DNA from: Patescibacteria group bacterium | GTDB lineage: Bacteria; Patescibacteriota; Gracilibacteria; BD1-5; UBA6164 | Length of the DNA: 17,653 nucleotides | Direction of reading: 5' to 3' | NCBI GenBank assembly: GCA_018623505.1 | Contig: JAAZVM010000001.1 | Location: 1-17,653, forward strand | Shown: piece by piece, positions 8,157-17,107 of the stretch | Position numbering within the stretch: position 1 is the first letter of the stretch | How the letters are laid out: every line of letters starts with the position of its first letter | The notes under the pieces: model-generated | Seen by the model: the letters and a program-made list of their open reading frames with translations, nothing else | Told to the model about the DNA's origin: nothing | Database searches by the model: none | Program-made: the position numbers and the translations under genes

Positions 8157-8730
8157 TTCTTAAATTTACATTAATAAAATCCCAGTTTACAAGATTCCAA
8201 AAGTTTTCTATATATTTTGGTCTAGCATTTCTAGTATCTATATAGTAAGCATGCTCCCATACATCTATAACTAAAAGTGGTTTTTTATCAGTTGTAATAA
8301 CAGTTTCTGCATTAGATGTATTTACTATTTCAAGTTTTCAATCAGTATTTTCTACTAACCAAGTCCAACCAGAACCAAAGTTTGTAGCTGCACTAGTGCT
8401 AAACTTTTCTTTGAATGTTTCAAAGTCTCAAAAATCTCTGTCTATTAAATTAGCTATTTCACCTGTTGCAATTCATCATGCATTTGGAGACATAGAGTTC
8501 CAGTAAAAAGTATGATTCCATACTTGAGCTGAATTATTAAATACTCATCCTGTACTTGTTTTTATAATTTCTTCTAAAGTTTTTCATTCAAACTCAGTAC
8601 CAGCTATAAGATTATTTAAGTTTGTAACATAAGTTTGATGATGTTTTCCATAGTGGTATTCTAAAGTTTCTTTAGAAATATAAGGATAAAGAGCATCCAT
8701 TTCATATGGTAGTTTTGGTAATTCAAACAT
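8152..8730 (-). CDS. sodB: Iron-type superoxide dismutase
   Basis: 192 residues. Converts superoxide to peroxide and oxygen in the cytoplasm. The four metal ligands are all present at the same numbers as in E. coli FeSOD: His26 (YHYGKHH), His73 (NHTFYW), Asp156 and His160 ([10 protein letters not shown]). Gln69 in AQVWNH is the active-site glutamine position typical of iron enzymes; Mn enzymes carry it in the C-terminal half. Cambialistic activity cannot be excluded. No signal peptide is seen, as expected for a cytoplasmic enzyme. Trp residues in the core are TGG, while glycines such as NAGGI are TGA, which separates code 25 from code 4. It is a single gene between two hairpins. Confidence 0.95.
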
Positions 8731-8770
8731 AATTATTTATATTTAAAAAATAAATTTGATACATTAATCA

Positions 8771-8799
8771 TAAAAGATTACTTATATAGTAATCTTTTA
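8771..8799 (-). terminator. Hairpin between the FemAB gene and sod
   Basis: A 12-bp perfect inverted repeat (8771-8782 with 8788-8799, loop ttata) lies 16 nt after the FemAB stop and about 40 nt before the sod ATG. No T-tract follows on the minus strand, so termination may be weak. It could instead be a site in the sod control region. Confidence 0.5.
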
Positions 8800-8815
8800 G
8801 TACTTAAAATCAAGA

Positions 8816-9724
8816 TTAAAAAGGAAGTAATTTTTTTATAGATTTTATAATTATTAAAACATAAAATAATAAAATATTATTTATATGTAAATAAGATTCA
8901 CTAACTTGCCTTATATCTTTTGTAAATTTTAGCTTAAAATCAGTAACTCATAAAAGACTAGATTTTTTATCTCATGGAGTAGCTACTCAAAGGAAATCAT
9001 AAAAATGACAATTTAAGCTTTTTCCTACATTAATAGCAGTCCATTGTAGTAAGTATGGAGCCATTAAATTTCTATATTTTTTATCACTTGTAGAAGCACC
9101 ATAATAATAAATGGCATTATCATTAAAAGTAAAAATTCATCAAGCAATTGGAATATCTTCACTATAAGCAATTAATAATTTTGATGATTCTATATCAAGT
9201 AAAAATGTTTTGTAAAAATCAAAAGTATTACCGTTAAATCAATCTCTTGAAGTTGTATCAAGCATTAGATTATAAAATGCTTTTATATTGTCATCTGACT
9301 TTTCTACTTCTCTTACTATAACTCATTTTTTTTCAGCTAGTCTGATATTATACCTTCATTTTGGTTTCATCTCTGAAAGTATAGTATCAGTATCTTTTTC
9401 TAAATCTATAACACAGGTATATGGAGTTATAAATTTTTTATAATAAGATGATTTTAATTTTTTAAAAGTATTTTTAATTGCTGCTCAATAATGTATAGTT
9501 TCAAATTGTACGAATAAAACTTTTTCTTTTTTGGACAGGTCAATAATCTTTTTATAAACTGATGTTTGAATCTCTGTCAAAGATACTCATATGACAAAAA
9601 ATCAAAATTGTCATAATCATAGACTTCTTTTTTCTATATAGACATTGTCTATTAAAAAATATTTACTTGTTTGTCATGAATCTTTAAGCATATTTTGCCA
9701 AGACTGTGTTTGCCATATAGACAT
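8816..9724 (-). CDS. FemAB/FemX-family aminoacyltransferase-like protein
   Basis: 302 residues. Segments typical of the GNAT-fold FemAB family are visible: KPKGRYNIRLAEKKGVIVRE (the usual K.RrnirkaekkGv element), then LLIAYSEDIPIAGGIFTF, AIYYYGASTS, RNLMAPYLLQWTAI and FYDFLGVA. The family transfers amino acids from aminoacyl-tRNA to peptidoglycan precursors, so a cell-wall interpeptide role is likely but the substrate is unknown. The C-terminus ends in a hydrophobic stretch (NNILLFYVLIIIKSIKKL) that may contact the membrane. The start ATG at 9722-9724 is 1 nt after the kinase-CYTH stop, indicating cotranscription with it and ruvB. About 14 of 17 glycines are TGA by my count, the highest share in the window. 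Confidence 0.85.
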
Positions 9725-9725
9725 A

Positions 9726-10913
9726 TTATTTATTCATTAAGTCGATATAAGATTTTTTTAATCCAGTTCTAGCATCTATTTTAAGATGTTTTAGTATGTC
9801 TGAAATAATAGTTTTTCAATATGATTCTTCAAATTTGAATAACACAAAAGTATCTCCATTTTCTAATTCATCTAGACAAACTAAAACTCATGAGACATAA
9901 AAAGTCCTTCTAAGTTTTGATATTTCATGGACATTATTTGGAAATAATTCTCTAAATGATTGAAGAGTTGTATAGTCTAAAAAGAACTTCATACTATATC
10001 TATCTTCATAATCATTGTCTTCGAATTCTGGTCAAAGATATGAGAAAAAATATCTATTAAATCATACTTTTTGTACTTTCAGAATTTCTCAAGATTTTTT
10101 ATAATTACCTGTTGGATCAAAGAAGTAATCAGTTTCCTCAAGTTTTCATACATAAATTCATCAAAGCTTATAAACTATCTCACTTAGAGATTCTTTTATA
10201 TCTTTTTGATTTACTCTATATCTTACCTTAGTTTCTTTTATCTTTGCATTTCTAGATTCTAGATCTGGTATATAGTCATTTATAAGAACTAGATCCGCAT
10301 TATTTTTAGTAGGTAAAATATACTTTTTATGCATAGGTCCAACTACTTCTAAAAAGTATTTTAGTATATCATTTGCTTTATCTCAAGTCCTTTCAACATC
10401 TCTAAAAAGTCTTCTTAAAATTTGACTATGTACTCCTAAATCTACAAATACCTTTACATCTCAAAGTTTTGATAATTTATCATCAAGAGCGAATAATCAC
10501 TCAACAATTATTATCTTACTTGCTTTTATTTTAATAGCATCCATAACTGGATCATTTTTAAAATCGAAACTCGGTATTTTTACATCTTTTCAATTTTTTA
10601 GTTCTTTTAGATGTTTATAAAACAAATCTAGATTTAAAACTTCAGGTTGATCAAAATTATACTCAGGATGTTCCTTCATAAAACTAGGCCCTCTATAATA
10701 ATTATCCATTGATAGTAGTTGAGAATCAGGATAAAAATCATTAATTTTTTTAGCTACAGCTGATGTTTTTCAACTAGCTGTACCTCAGGCAACTAATATA
10801 ACTATAGTCCCTTTTGATTTAATAATTTTTTTATCAATTAATTTACTAACAGAATCAAATCAATCTGTTAAATTATAAGTTTTTATATCTTTTTTTGTTT
10901 TTTTAAAAATCAT
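9726..10913 (-). CDS. Uridine-kinase-like P-loop protein fused to a CYTH-like domain
   Basis: 395 residues. The N-terminal half is a uridine kinase/phosphoribulokinase-type domain. The Walker A is GGTASGKT at 43-50, with both end glycines encoded by TGA. LLSMDNYYRGP and a Walker-B-like IIIVEGLFAL follow, then RRLFRDVERTG. The C-terminal half (about 220-395) resembles a CYTH/triphosphate tunnel domain: KETKVRYRV, LEETDYFFDPTG, ISKLRRTFYVSGVLVCLDEL and TFVLFKFEE. The first motif is a degenerate form of ExExK. CYTH enzymes hydrolyse triphosphates, and kinase-CYTH fusions are known in plant TTM1/TTM2 proteins. I cannot tell whether this one phosphorylates a nucleoside or cleaves a phosphate. It is translated between ruvB (5-nt gap) and a FemAB gene (1-nt gap). 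Confidence 0.8.
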
Positions 10914-10918
10914 ATTTT

Positions 10919-11935
10919 TTATGAATTATTTGTAATATGGTTAATACCAGCTCAAGTAATTTTTCTTCATCTAGGTGTTCTTTCTATAAAACCTATTTGT
11001 AAAAGATAAGGTTCTACTACATCCTCTATGGTAGATTCTTCTTCTCAAATTGATGATGATAAAGTATTTAATCAAACAGGTCATCCAGAGAATTTATCAT
11101 GTATTATTGTTAAATACTTCCTATCTAAATAATCTAATCATAATTCATCTATACCTATATCAGTAAAAATTGATTCTACAACTTTTATATCATTTAAATC
11201 TTTTCAGATAGTATGATAATCTCTTATGATTTTTAATAGTCTATTTGAGATTCTAGGAGTTCATCTGGATTTTTTTGATAATATATCCAAAACAAACCCT
11301 GGAAGGCTTAAATCTAATTTAATTGAGTTTTTTGATATAATATGGGAAAGTTCCGATTCATTATAAAAATCAAGTTTTAAAACATTTCAAAATCTATCCC
11401 TAAGAGGATTAGACAAAGATGATAATCTTGTAGTAGCTCAAACTAGACAAAACTTTTTTAAAGGGAGTTTTACACTTTGAGCTCAGGTACCACTTCAAAC
11501 CATTATATCTATTTCAAAATCTTCCATCGCAGTATAAAGTATCTCTTCTACTTGTGGTCTAAGTCTATGTATCTCATCAATAAATAATATATCTCACTCT
11601 TCTAGGTTAGATAATATACTTACTAAATCTGATTGTTTATCTATAGCTGGTCAACTTGTAGATTTTAATGAGCTTTGCATTTCAGATGCTATTATATTAG
11701 ATAGTGTTGTTTTTCATAAACCAGGAGGACCATAAAAAAGTATGTGATCTAAAGTTTCTCACCTAATTTTTGATGAAGCCATAGAAACTGAAAGATGTTT
11801 TTTAATTGTATCCTGTCATACATAATCTTCTAATGACAAAGGTCTAAGTATATTTGAAAAAGATGATTTATCACTTGTATTTTCTGTTGGAGTTACAATT
11901 CTTGATGATTCTTGTGTTTTACTTGACTCAATCAT
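10919..11935 (-). CDS. ruvB: Holliday junction branch-migration helicase RuvB
   Basis: 338 residues, the usual RuvB length. AAA+ motor that with RuvA drives branch migration of Holliday junctions. [12 protein letters not shown] is the characteristic N-terminal segment. Walker A is GPPGLGKTT at 69-77, where the Gly before Lys is TGA. Walker B is [10 protein letters not shown] at about 116-125. Also visible are [20 protein letters not shown], a sensor-1/arginine region [19 protein letters not shown], the small domain [13 protein letters not shown], and a winged-helix end RTPRGRKIT. About 17 of 25 glycines are TGA. ruvA and ruvC are not in the window. It is the first gene of a three-gene cluster and is divergent from def. 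Confidence 0.96.
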
Positions 11936-12054
11936 TTTTTAATTAAAAGAATATATTTTGTATATATTTTATGGATATAAAATTTTTTGTAAAGTTTAAT
12001 TGCAAAATACTAAAATATAATTAAAATGAGAATAATTATTATTATAAAAAAATT
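11936..12054. promoter_or_regulatory. Divergent promoter region between ruvB and def
   Basis: For ruvB on the minus strand, TTTACA (11988-11993) and TAAAAT (11966-11971) are 16 nt apart, a good candidate. For def on the plus strand, TATAAT is at 12016-12021, 33 nt before the ATG, without a strong -35 at 17 nt. One TTGCAA palindrome (12000-12005) lies between the two, the same hexamer that is repeated upstream of the pilin-like genes. Confidence 0.5.
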
Positions 12055-12519
12055 ATGCTTATAATAGAAACATGAAATGATAATCCTATACTCAGAAAAG
12101 TAGCTGAAAAAGTAAATAATAACAATTTTAGTTCTGCTGTTAAACTTGGTAAAGAGATGTTAAAATATATTAAAAATCCAGAAAATGGATGAGTATGACT
12201 AGCAGCTCCTCAAGTATGACATTCATTGCAATTATGTATAGTAAGCCTACTAAAAGATCGGGATGATGAAAACTTCAAAACAATTATGATGATAAATCCT
12301 ATAATAAGTGAACATAGTGAAGATACAGAGTCTGATACAGAATGATGCTTATCTGTTCCTTGAGAACAATGAAAAGTTGAAAGATATTCAAGTATAAAAG
12401 TAGAATACTTAGATGAAAAAAGACAAAAAAAAGCTCTTATATTATCATGATTATCAGCTAGAATAGTACAACACGAAGTAGACCATTTAAATGGTAAACT
12501 TTTCACAGATTATTTATAA
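12055..12519 (+). CDS. def: Peptide deformylase
   Basis: 154 residues. Removes the formyl group from the initiator methionine of new proteins. All three family motifs are intact: motif 1 GVGLAAPQ at 46-53, motif 2 EGCLSVP at 96-102 (metal ligand Cys98), and motif 3 QHEVDHLNG at 139-147 (His140, catalytic Glu141, His144). In motif 1 and motif 2 the invariant Gly residues are TGA codons, strong internal proof of the code. About 8 of 11 glycines are TGA. It lies alone on the plus strand between ruvB (divergent) and secY (convergent). No fmt gene accompanies it, unlike in many bacteria. Confidence 0.97.
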
Positions 12520-12552
12520 AAAAAGTAAATTCTTTCGAATTTACTTTTTTTA
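12517..12552. terminator. Bidirectional terminator between def and secY
   Basis: A 16-bp perfect stem (12517-12532 with 12537-12552, loop tttc) with core gtaaattc/gaatttac and A/T-runs. The ends of the arms are exactly the two stop codons: def TAA (12517-12519) pairs with the complement of the secY TAA (12550-12552). Confidence 0.88.
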
Positions 12553-13815
12553 ATTATATCTACTATAATCATACATTTTAAGTTCTGAATCAATTTTTCT
12601 GTATATATCAAGTACAACAGAAACAATAATTATAAGACCTGCACCTGAGATTATGAAATCTACAGTTTGTCATCACATCATTTTACCCATTATATAAGGT
12701 AAAACTGCAATTAAAGCTAAGAAACTTCATCCAAAAAGATTTAAGTGATTAGAAACTTTAGATAAGTATGCTGATGTTTCTAATCAAGGTCTGATTCAAG
12801 GTATATAACCTCATCTTTTTTGTATACTTTCAGATACATTATCAGTATTAAAAGTAATAGATACATAAAAGAAAGAAAATCAAACAACTAACAAGAAATA
12901 TAACACTATAAATAACCAAGAAGGATTACTCATATCAAACATATTTGTCATAAATTTACCTATTTCTGAAACAGATCAGCTAGATTTAGACATTATTTGT
13001 CATAAAATAGATGGAAATGTAATTAAAGAAACAGCAAATATAATAGGGATCATACCAGCTTGATTAATTCTTATTGGAAAATAAGATTTTTCTTCTCTAC
13101 CAGTTCTTGTATAAATCACAGGAATTCTTCTATTTCACTCTGTAAATTTAATAATTATATAAATAATAATTAATGTTGCTACAATTAATGCAGCTAATAA
13201 TCAATAGTTACTAGAAGTAATATGATTTAAAACAGTTGAAGGTACTGCAGCTAGAACTCAAGCAGTAATGATTATAGATATACCATTTCAGATTCATACT
13301 TCAGTCATAACTTCTCATAACCACATAAGGAAAATAGTACCTGCAGTTATGATTGTCATAGCCATCAGAATAGTTTTAGTATCAGATGTATCTATAAGTG
13401 TAGTACCTGTTAAAGAATTCATAAGTAAGATCATACCATAAGATTGTACAAATGCTAAAGGTAGAGTTAACCATCTTGTCATTTTAGTAATCTTTTTTTG
13501 TCATTGTTCACCTTCTTTTTGTAAATCACCAATTTTTGGAACTATAACACCTAATAGTTGAATAATAATTAATGCATTAATATAAGGAGATAACCCCATT
13601 AATATAATAGAAAAATTAGATAATCAACCTCACATCAAAGCACTAAAAAAAGATAATCACTTATTAGTATCTAAAGCATCAGCTAATCAACTAGTATCAA
13701 CCCCATAAACAGGAATTAAAGATAAAAACTTATATACTAGTACTAATAAAAGAGTAGCTATAATTTTTTTTCTGATATTTTTATTATTAAATACAGATTT
13801 TATACTCTTAATCAT
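12550..13815 (-). CDS. secY: Preprotein translocase subunit SecY
   Basis: 421 residues, the standard SecY length. SecY is the membrane channel of the Sec pathway. The N-terminal part NNKNIRKKIIATLLLVLVYKF is followed by the plug region SALMGGGLSNFSIILMGLSP. YINALIIIQLL, a second-half segment RRIPVIYTR and PIRINQAGMIPIIFA, and KRGGYIPGIRPG are hallmark SecY segments. About ten hydrophobic helices can be traced. In-frame TGA encodes many glycines here, unlike in the ribosomal genes upstream. It is the last gene of the spc cluster, 82 nt after rplO, with a hairpin and -10-like boxes in the gap. adk, map and infA, which often follow secY, are absent; def sits convergently instead. Confidence 0.96.
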
Positions 13816-13827
13816 AAGATAAAATTA

Positions 13828-13853
13828 ATTATAAATTATTATAATTTATTATA
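13828..13853 (-). promoter_or_regulatory. Three TATAAT hexamers upstream of secY, 10-bp spaced
   Basis: The minus strand reads TATAAT at 13848-13853, 13838-13843 and 13828-13833, exactly 10 bp apart, all within 40 nt before the secY ATG (13815). No consensus -35 is clear. Any of them could serve as a -10 box for a secY promoter after the hairpin upstream. Confidence 0.4.
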
Positions 13854-13860
13854 CATAAAA

Positions 13861-13893
13861 AAATAAAAAACCCAAACTAAAAGCCTAGGTTTT
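13861..13893 (-). terminator. Terminator-like hairpin between rplO and secY
   Basis: On the minus strand, aaaaccta and tgggtttt form an 8-bp stem with one G-U pair (arms 13886-13893 and 13867-13874, 11-nt loop). A run of U and a further U-rich stretch follow. It starts 4 nt after the rplO stop. It may end or reduce transcription of the ribosomal genes before secY. Confidence 0.55.
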
Positions 13894-13897
13894 GTTA

Positions 13898-14350
13898 TTA
13901 TTTTACATCTATTTTTCCTCAAGCTTTTTCTACAGCTTCTTTAGCTGAAGCAGAAGCTTTATCAACAACAACATTTAATTTAGCTGTTAAATCACCTTTA
14001 GCTAATAATTTTACTTGTAAGTTTTTATTTCTAATAACTTTATTTTCAAGTAAAACTTCTTTATTAACTTCAGTAATCCCTTTAGAAGAAAGTACTTCTA
14101 AATCAGATAAATTAACGATGTTATATTCTTTTGTAAATTTAGCATTTGAAAAACCTTTTAATTTTGGCATTCTTCTAAAAAGAGGAGTTTGTCCTCATTC
14201 AAACCAAGGAGCTACTCACCCACCTGATCTTGAATTTTGACCATTCATACCTCTACCACAGTAAGTACCTTTAGAAGCATTACCTCTACCAACTCTAGTA
14301 GATTTTTTTCTAGATCCCGCAGTAGCTTTTACGTTATTTAATGATAACAT
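13898..14350 (-). CDS. rplO: 50S ribosomal protein L15 (uL15)
   Basis: 150 residues, normal for L15, which binds 23S rRNA late in 50S assembly. The start is MLSLNNVKATAGSRKKSTRVGRGNASKGTYCGRGMNGQNSRSGGGV, reading through a TGA Gly in GGGV. WFEGGQTPLFRRMPKLKGF is the conserved L15 core. The end is KAGGKIDVK, which also needs a TGA read as Gly. It follows rpsE by 26 nt with no rpmD between them, although rpmD (uL30) usually sits there. About 3 of 17 glycines are TGA. Confidence 0.95.
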
Positions 14351-14376
14351 ATTATTATATCGTTAATAAATATTTA

Positions 14377-14850
14377 TTATTTAAAAGATGATAAAGCTTG
14401 AATAGTAGCTCTAGCATTATTTATTAAATTTGTTGAACCATATCTTTTAGCTAATACATCAGTATAACCTGCTGCAGCTAAAACTTTTCTAACAGCACCA
14501 CCAGCAATTATTCATGTACCTACTGAAGCAGGGTGAACCATGATTTTAGCAGCTTTGTATTTAGTTTCTATATTATATGGAACAGTTCAATCAACAATTT
14601 TTACAGTTGTTAATCTTTTTTTTGCATCAGCAACAGCTTTTGCTATAGCATCTACAACTTCCCAAGATTTTCAAGTACCTAAAGCAACTCTACCTTTACC
14701 GTCTCCGATAACCATAACAGCTCTAAATCTTAATTGTCTACCACCTGAAGTAACTCTTGTTACTCTATCTATAGCTAACAATTCTTCTTTGAATTCTTTT
14801 CTTGGTTTTTGAAATTTTCATTTTCTATTGTCTTTTCCAGAAAAAGCCAT
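14377..14850 (-). CDS. rpsE: 30S ribosomal protein S5 (uS5)
   Basis: 157 residues, normal for S5, which helps decoding fidelity and forms part of the mRNA entry helicase. [46 protein letters not shown] is the N-terminal double-stranded-RNA-like domain. [40 protein letters not shown] and the closing [10 protein letters not shown] form the S5 C-terminal domain. The core is complete. About 4 of 16 glycines are TGA. Start ATG 14848-14850, 20 nt after the rplR stop. The following gene is rplO, not rpmD. Confidence 0.96.
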
Positions 14851-14870
14851 ACTTTTTTAGTATTAAATAA

Positions 14871-15215
14871 TTAAAATTTAAGTCCACCTTCTCTTAAAGC
14901 TTCAGCTAAAGCTTTAACTCTACCGTGGTATGCAAATCAACCTCTATCAAAAACAACTGTATCAATTTTTAAATCAGATGCTTTTTTAGCTAAATCAGCT
15001 CAAACTTTTTTTGCCATTTCAGTTTTTGTACCTTCTTTTGACAATTTTAAATCAGAAGCTGCAGCAAGAGTTTTTCATGCAATATCATCGATAAGTTGAA
15101 CAGAAATGTGAGTATTACTTCTGAAAACTGCAACTCTAGGTCTTTCAGCAGTACCAGAAATTTTAGCTCTAACTCTGTTTTTTCTACTTAATCTATTTAA
15201 TGTCTTTTTTAACAT
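14871..15215 (-). CDS. rplR: 50S ribosomal protein L18 (uL18)
   Basis: 114 residues, normal for L18, which binds 5S rRNA with L5. [31 protein letters not shown] is the typical L18 core. KTLAAASDL and [30 protein letters not shown] follow, the latter the signature C-terminal 5S-binding region. Start ATG 15213-15215, 32 nt after the rplF stop. About 3 of 9 glycines are TGA. Confidence 0.95.
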
Positions 15216-15247
15216 CTTCTATATTTTATGATTTAAAGTTAAATTTA

Positions 15248-15784
15248 CTATTTACCAGTTTTACCAGCTTTTCTTCTAATATGTTCACCAACATATTTGA
15301 TTCATTTACCTTTATATGGTTCTGGTTTTTTCTTAGCTCTTACTTTAGCTGTGAATTCTCAAACTAGTTGTTTATCAATTCATGAAATGTGTAAAATGTT
15401 TTTATTTTTTTCATCCATTTCAGCTTTTAATCCAGCAGGAACTTCCATTTCTACTTTATGTGAAAAACCGATACTTAATATAAGTTTATTTCCAGAAACT
15501 TCGAATTTATAACCAACTCAAACAATTTCTAAACTTTTTTTATAACCTTCAGTTACACCAACCATCATATTATTTAAAACAGCTCTAGTAGTACCCCATA
15601 AAGCATTAGCTTCATCAGATAATGGATTTACTATAAGATTATTATCTTCTTGTTTTACTTCTACTTTATCAGAATAAGTAAAAGATAATTCTCAAAGTGG
15701 TCATTTAACTTTAACATCTCTACCATTTAAAGTAACTTCTACTTTATCAGATAAGACAACAGGTAATTTACCAATTCTTGACAT
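15248..15784 (-). CDS. rplF: 50S ribosomal protein L6 (uL6)
   Basis: 178 residues, normal for L6, which sits near the factor-binding centre of the 50S subunit. [64 protein letters not shown] and KGKGIKYVGEHIRRKAGKTGK are the L6 landmarks. It ends in TAG (15248-15250), one of only two TAG stops seen. The 67-nt gap after rpsH is the largest inside the ribosomal part of the cluster; I see no clear structure in it beyond a short palindrome. About 6 of 19 glycines are TGA. Confidence 0.96.
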
Positions 15785-15851
15785 TTTTAATTTAATTACA
15801 AATATAAATCGGATCAATGAATAATCATTTCTCGTTTATATGTTTGGGTGA

Positions 15852-16247
15852 TTAGTAAACTTCACAAAGTAACTCACCACCTACATTTAAACTTCTAGCT
15901 TCGTAACCAGTTACAACACCTTTTGGAGTTGATACAATATATATACCTAAACCATTTCTAGATTTTTTTAAATCTTTAGCAGCTACATATATTCTTTGAC
16001 CTGGTTTACTTATTCTTTTTAAAGTTGGAACATATTTAGTAGTTCTAACATCGTTAAGAGTAAGCATTATAGATTTTTTATTGTTTTCTTCTTCAACAAT
16101 TTCAAAATCTGCTATATATTTATTTTTTTTAAGAATTTTAGAAATATCAGCTTTTAATTTAGAATAAGGAAGTTTAACTTCAATAATTCTAGCTAAATAT
16201 GCATTTCTAATTCTTGTTAATAAATCTCCAATAGGATCTATTATCAT
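15852..16247 (-). CDS. rpsH: 30S ribosomal protein S8 (uS8)
   Basis: 131 residues, normal for S8, which binds the central domain of 16S rRNA. MIIDPIGDLLTRIRNAYLAR, KILKKNKYIADFEIVEE, LKRISKPGQRIYV and the signature NGLGIYIVSTPKGVVTGYEA are present. All 8 glycines use GGN codons; this is the only complete gene in the window with no in-frame TGA, so it reads whole even under the standard code. S8 autoregulates the spc operon in E. coli; no matching target was recognised here. Confidence 0.97.
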   Translation of the reverse strand: MIIDPIGDLLTRIRNAYLARIIEVKLPYSKLKADISKILKKNKYIADFEIVEEENNKKSIMLTLNDVRTTKYVPTLKRISKPGQRIYVAAKDLKKSRNGLGIYIVSTPKGVVTGYEARSLNVGGELLCEVY

Positions 16248-16287
16248 AACAATAAAATTAATAAACTAAATTTATTTTTAACATTTA

Positions 16288-16512
16288 TTACCAACTTGAT
16301 TTTCTAACACCTGGTAATTCTCAGGCATTAGCTTTTTCTCTAAAACAAATTCTACAAATATCAAATTTACCTAAGTAACCTCTTGTTCTACCACACATAG
16401 CACAACAATTGAATACTTTTGTAGATTCTTTTGGCTTTCTACCATCTACGATAGCTTGCATGAATTTCTTTTTTAATTTGTTAGCTTTAGCGATTTTTGC
16501 TTTTCTAGCCAT
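16288..16512 (-). CDS. rpsZ: 30S ribosomal protein S14, zinc-binding type (uS14)
   Basis: 74 residues, slightly longer than the usual 61 of the zinc-type S14. [17 protein letters not shown] opens it. The zinc ribbon cysteines are Cys37, Cys40, Cys53 and Cys56 (CAMC and CRIC), so it is the C+ form. The end [11 protein letters not shown] is reached only when the TGA at Gly64 is read as Gly; the standard code would cut the protein at residue 63. Gaps to neighbours are 26 and 40 nt. Confidence 0.95.
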
Positions 16513-16538
16513 TTGTGTAATTTTTATAAAGTAAACTT

Positions 16539-17075
16539 TTATTTAGAAAAAGGAAATCACATTTGTGTTAATAATTCCTTTCAAGCTTCCTTGTTTTTTG
16601 CAGTAGTTTTTACAGTAATTTGAATACCGTGATTTTTAACTACATCACTTTGTGGAACTTCTAAAAATATAGAATGTTCTTTTATTCAGAAATTGTAGTT
16701 TCCTTGTGAATCAAAACCATTTTTGTTTATACCTCTGAAATCTCTTACTCTTGGTAAAACTGCATGGATTAATTTATCAAGAAAATCATACATTTTATCT
16801 CCTCTTAAAGTTACACTTAAACCTACTGGCATACCAGCTCTTAATTTAAAGTTAGAAACTGATTTTTTTGCATATCTAACTGTACAAGCTTGTCCAGCAA
16901 TTAATGATAAGTGTTCTTGTAAAGAAGAAAAATCTTTTCAACCTGTTCTTATGAATGTTCAAATTCACATATTTAAAACCACTTTTTCTAGTTTTGGAAC
17001 TTCCATTACGTTTGAAACTTTTAGTGATTCTTTTAGAGCAGGAACAATTTCTTTTACATATTTTTCCTTAAGCAT
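16539..17075 (-). CDS. rplE: 50S ribosomal protein L5 (uL5)
   Basis: 178 residues, normal for L5, which carries 5S rRNA and contacts P-site t[62 protein letters not shown] and [12 protein letters not shown] are the L5 landmarks. The end KELLTQMGFPFSK matches the family's C-terminal LL...GMPF. About 6 of 15 glycines are TGA, including MGIG and FGIKEH. Start ATG 17073-17075. Confidence 0.96.
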
Positions 17076-17107
17076 TTGTCTCAAGTTTTACAAAATAAAC
17101 TTTTAAA

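Noticed and set aside
8152..11935. UGA as tryptophan (code 4, Mycoplasma-like), suggested by low GC and in-frame TGA.
   Set aside because: Conserved Trp sites use TGG, and the TGA sites match Gly in P-loops and other motifs where Trp would destroy the protein.
12210..12506. Minus-strand frame of 98 residues opposite def.
   Set aside because: Def on the other strand has all three catalytic motifs. The antisense translation is Ser/Cys-rich and unlike any family.
12055..12519. Selenocysteine or stop-codon readthrough as the explanation for in-frame TGA.
   Set aside because: TGA is far too frequent (about 8 times in the 154-residue deformylase) and no SECIS-like element is associated with each site.
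15785..15851. The 67-nt rpsH-rplF gap as a possible ribosomal-protein autoregulatory site.
   Set aside because: Only a 5-bp palindrome (aatga/tcatt) is visible and it does not resemble a known S8 target, so I did not call it.
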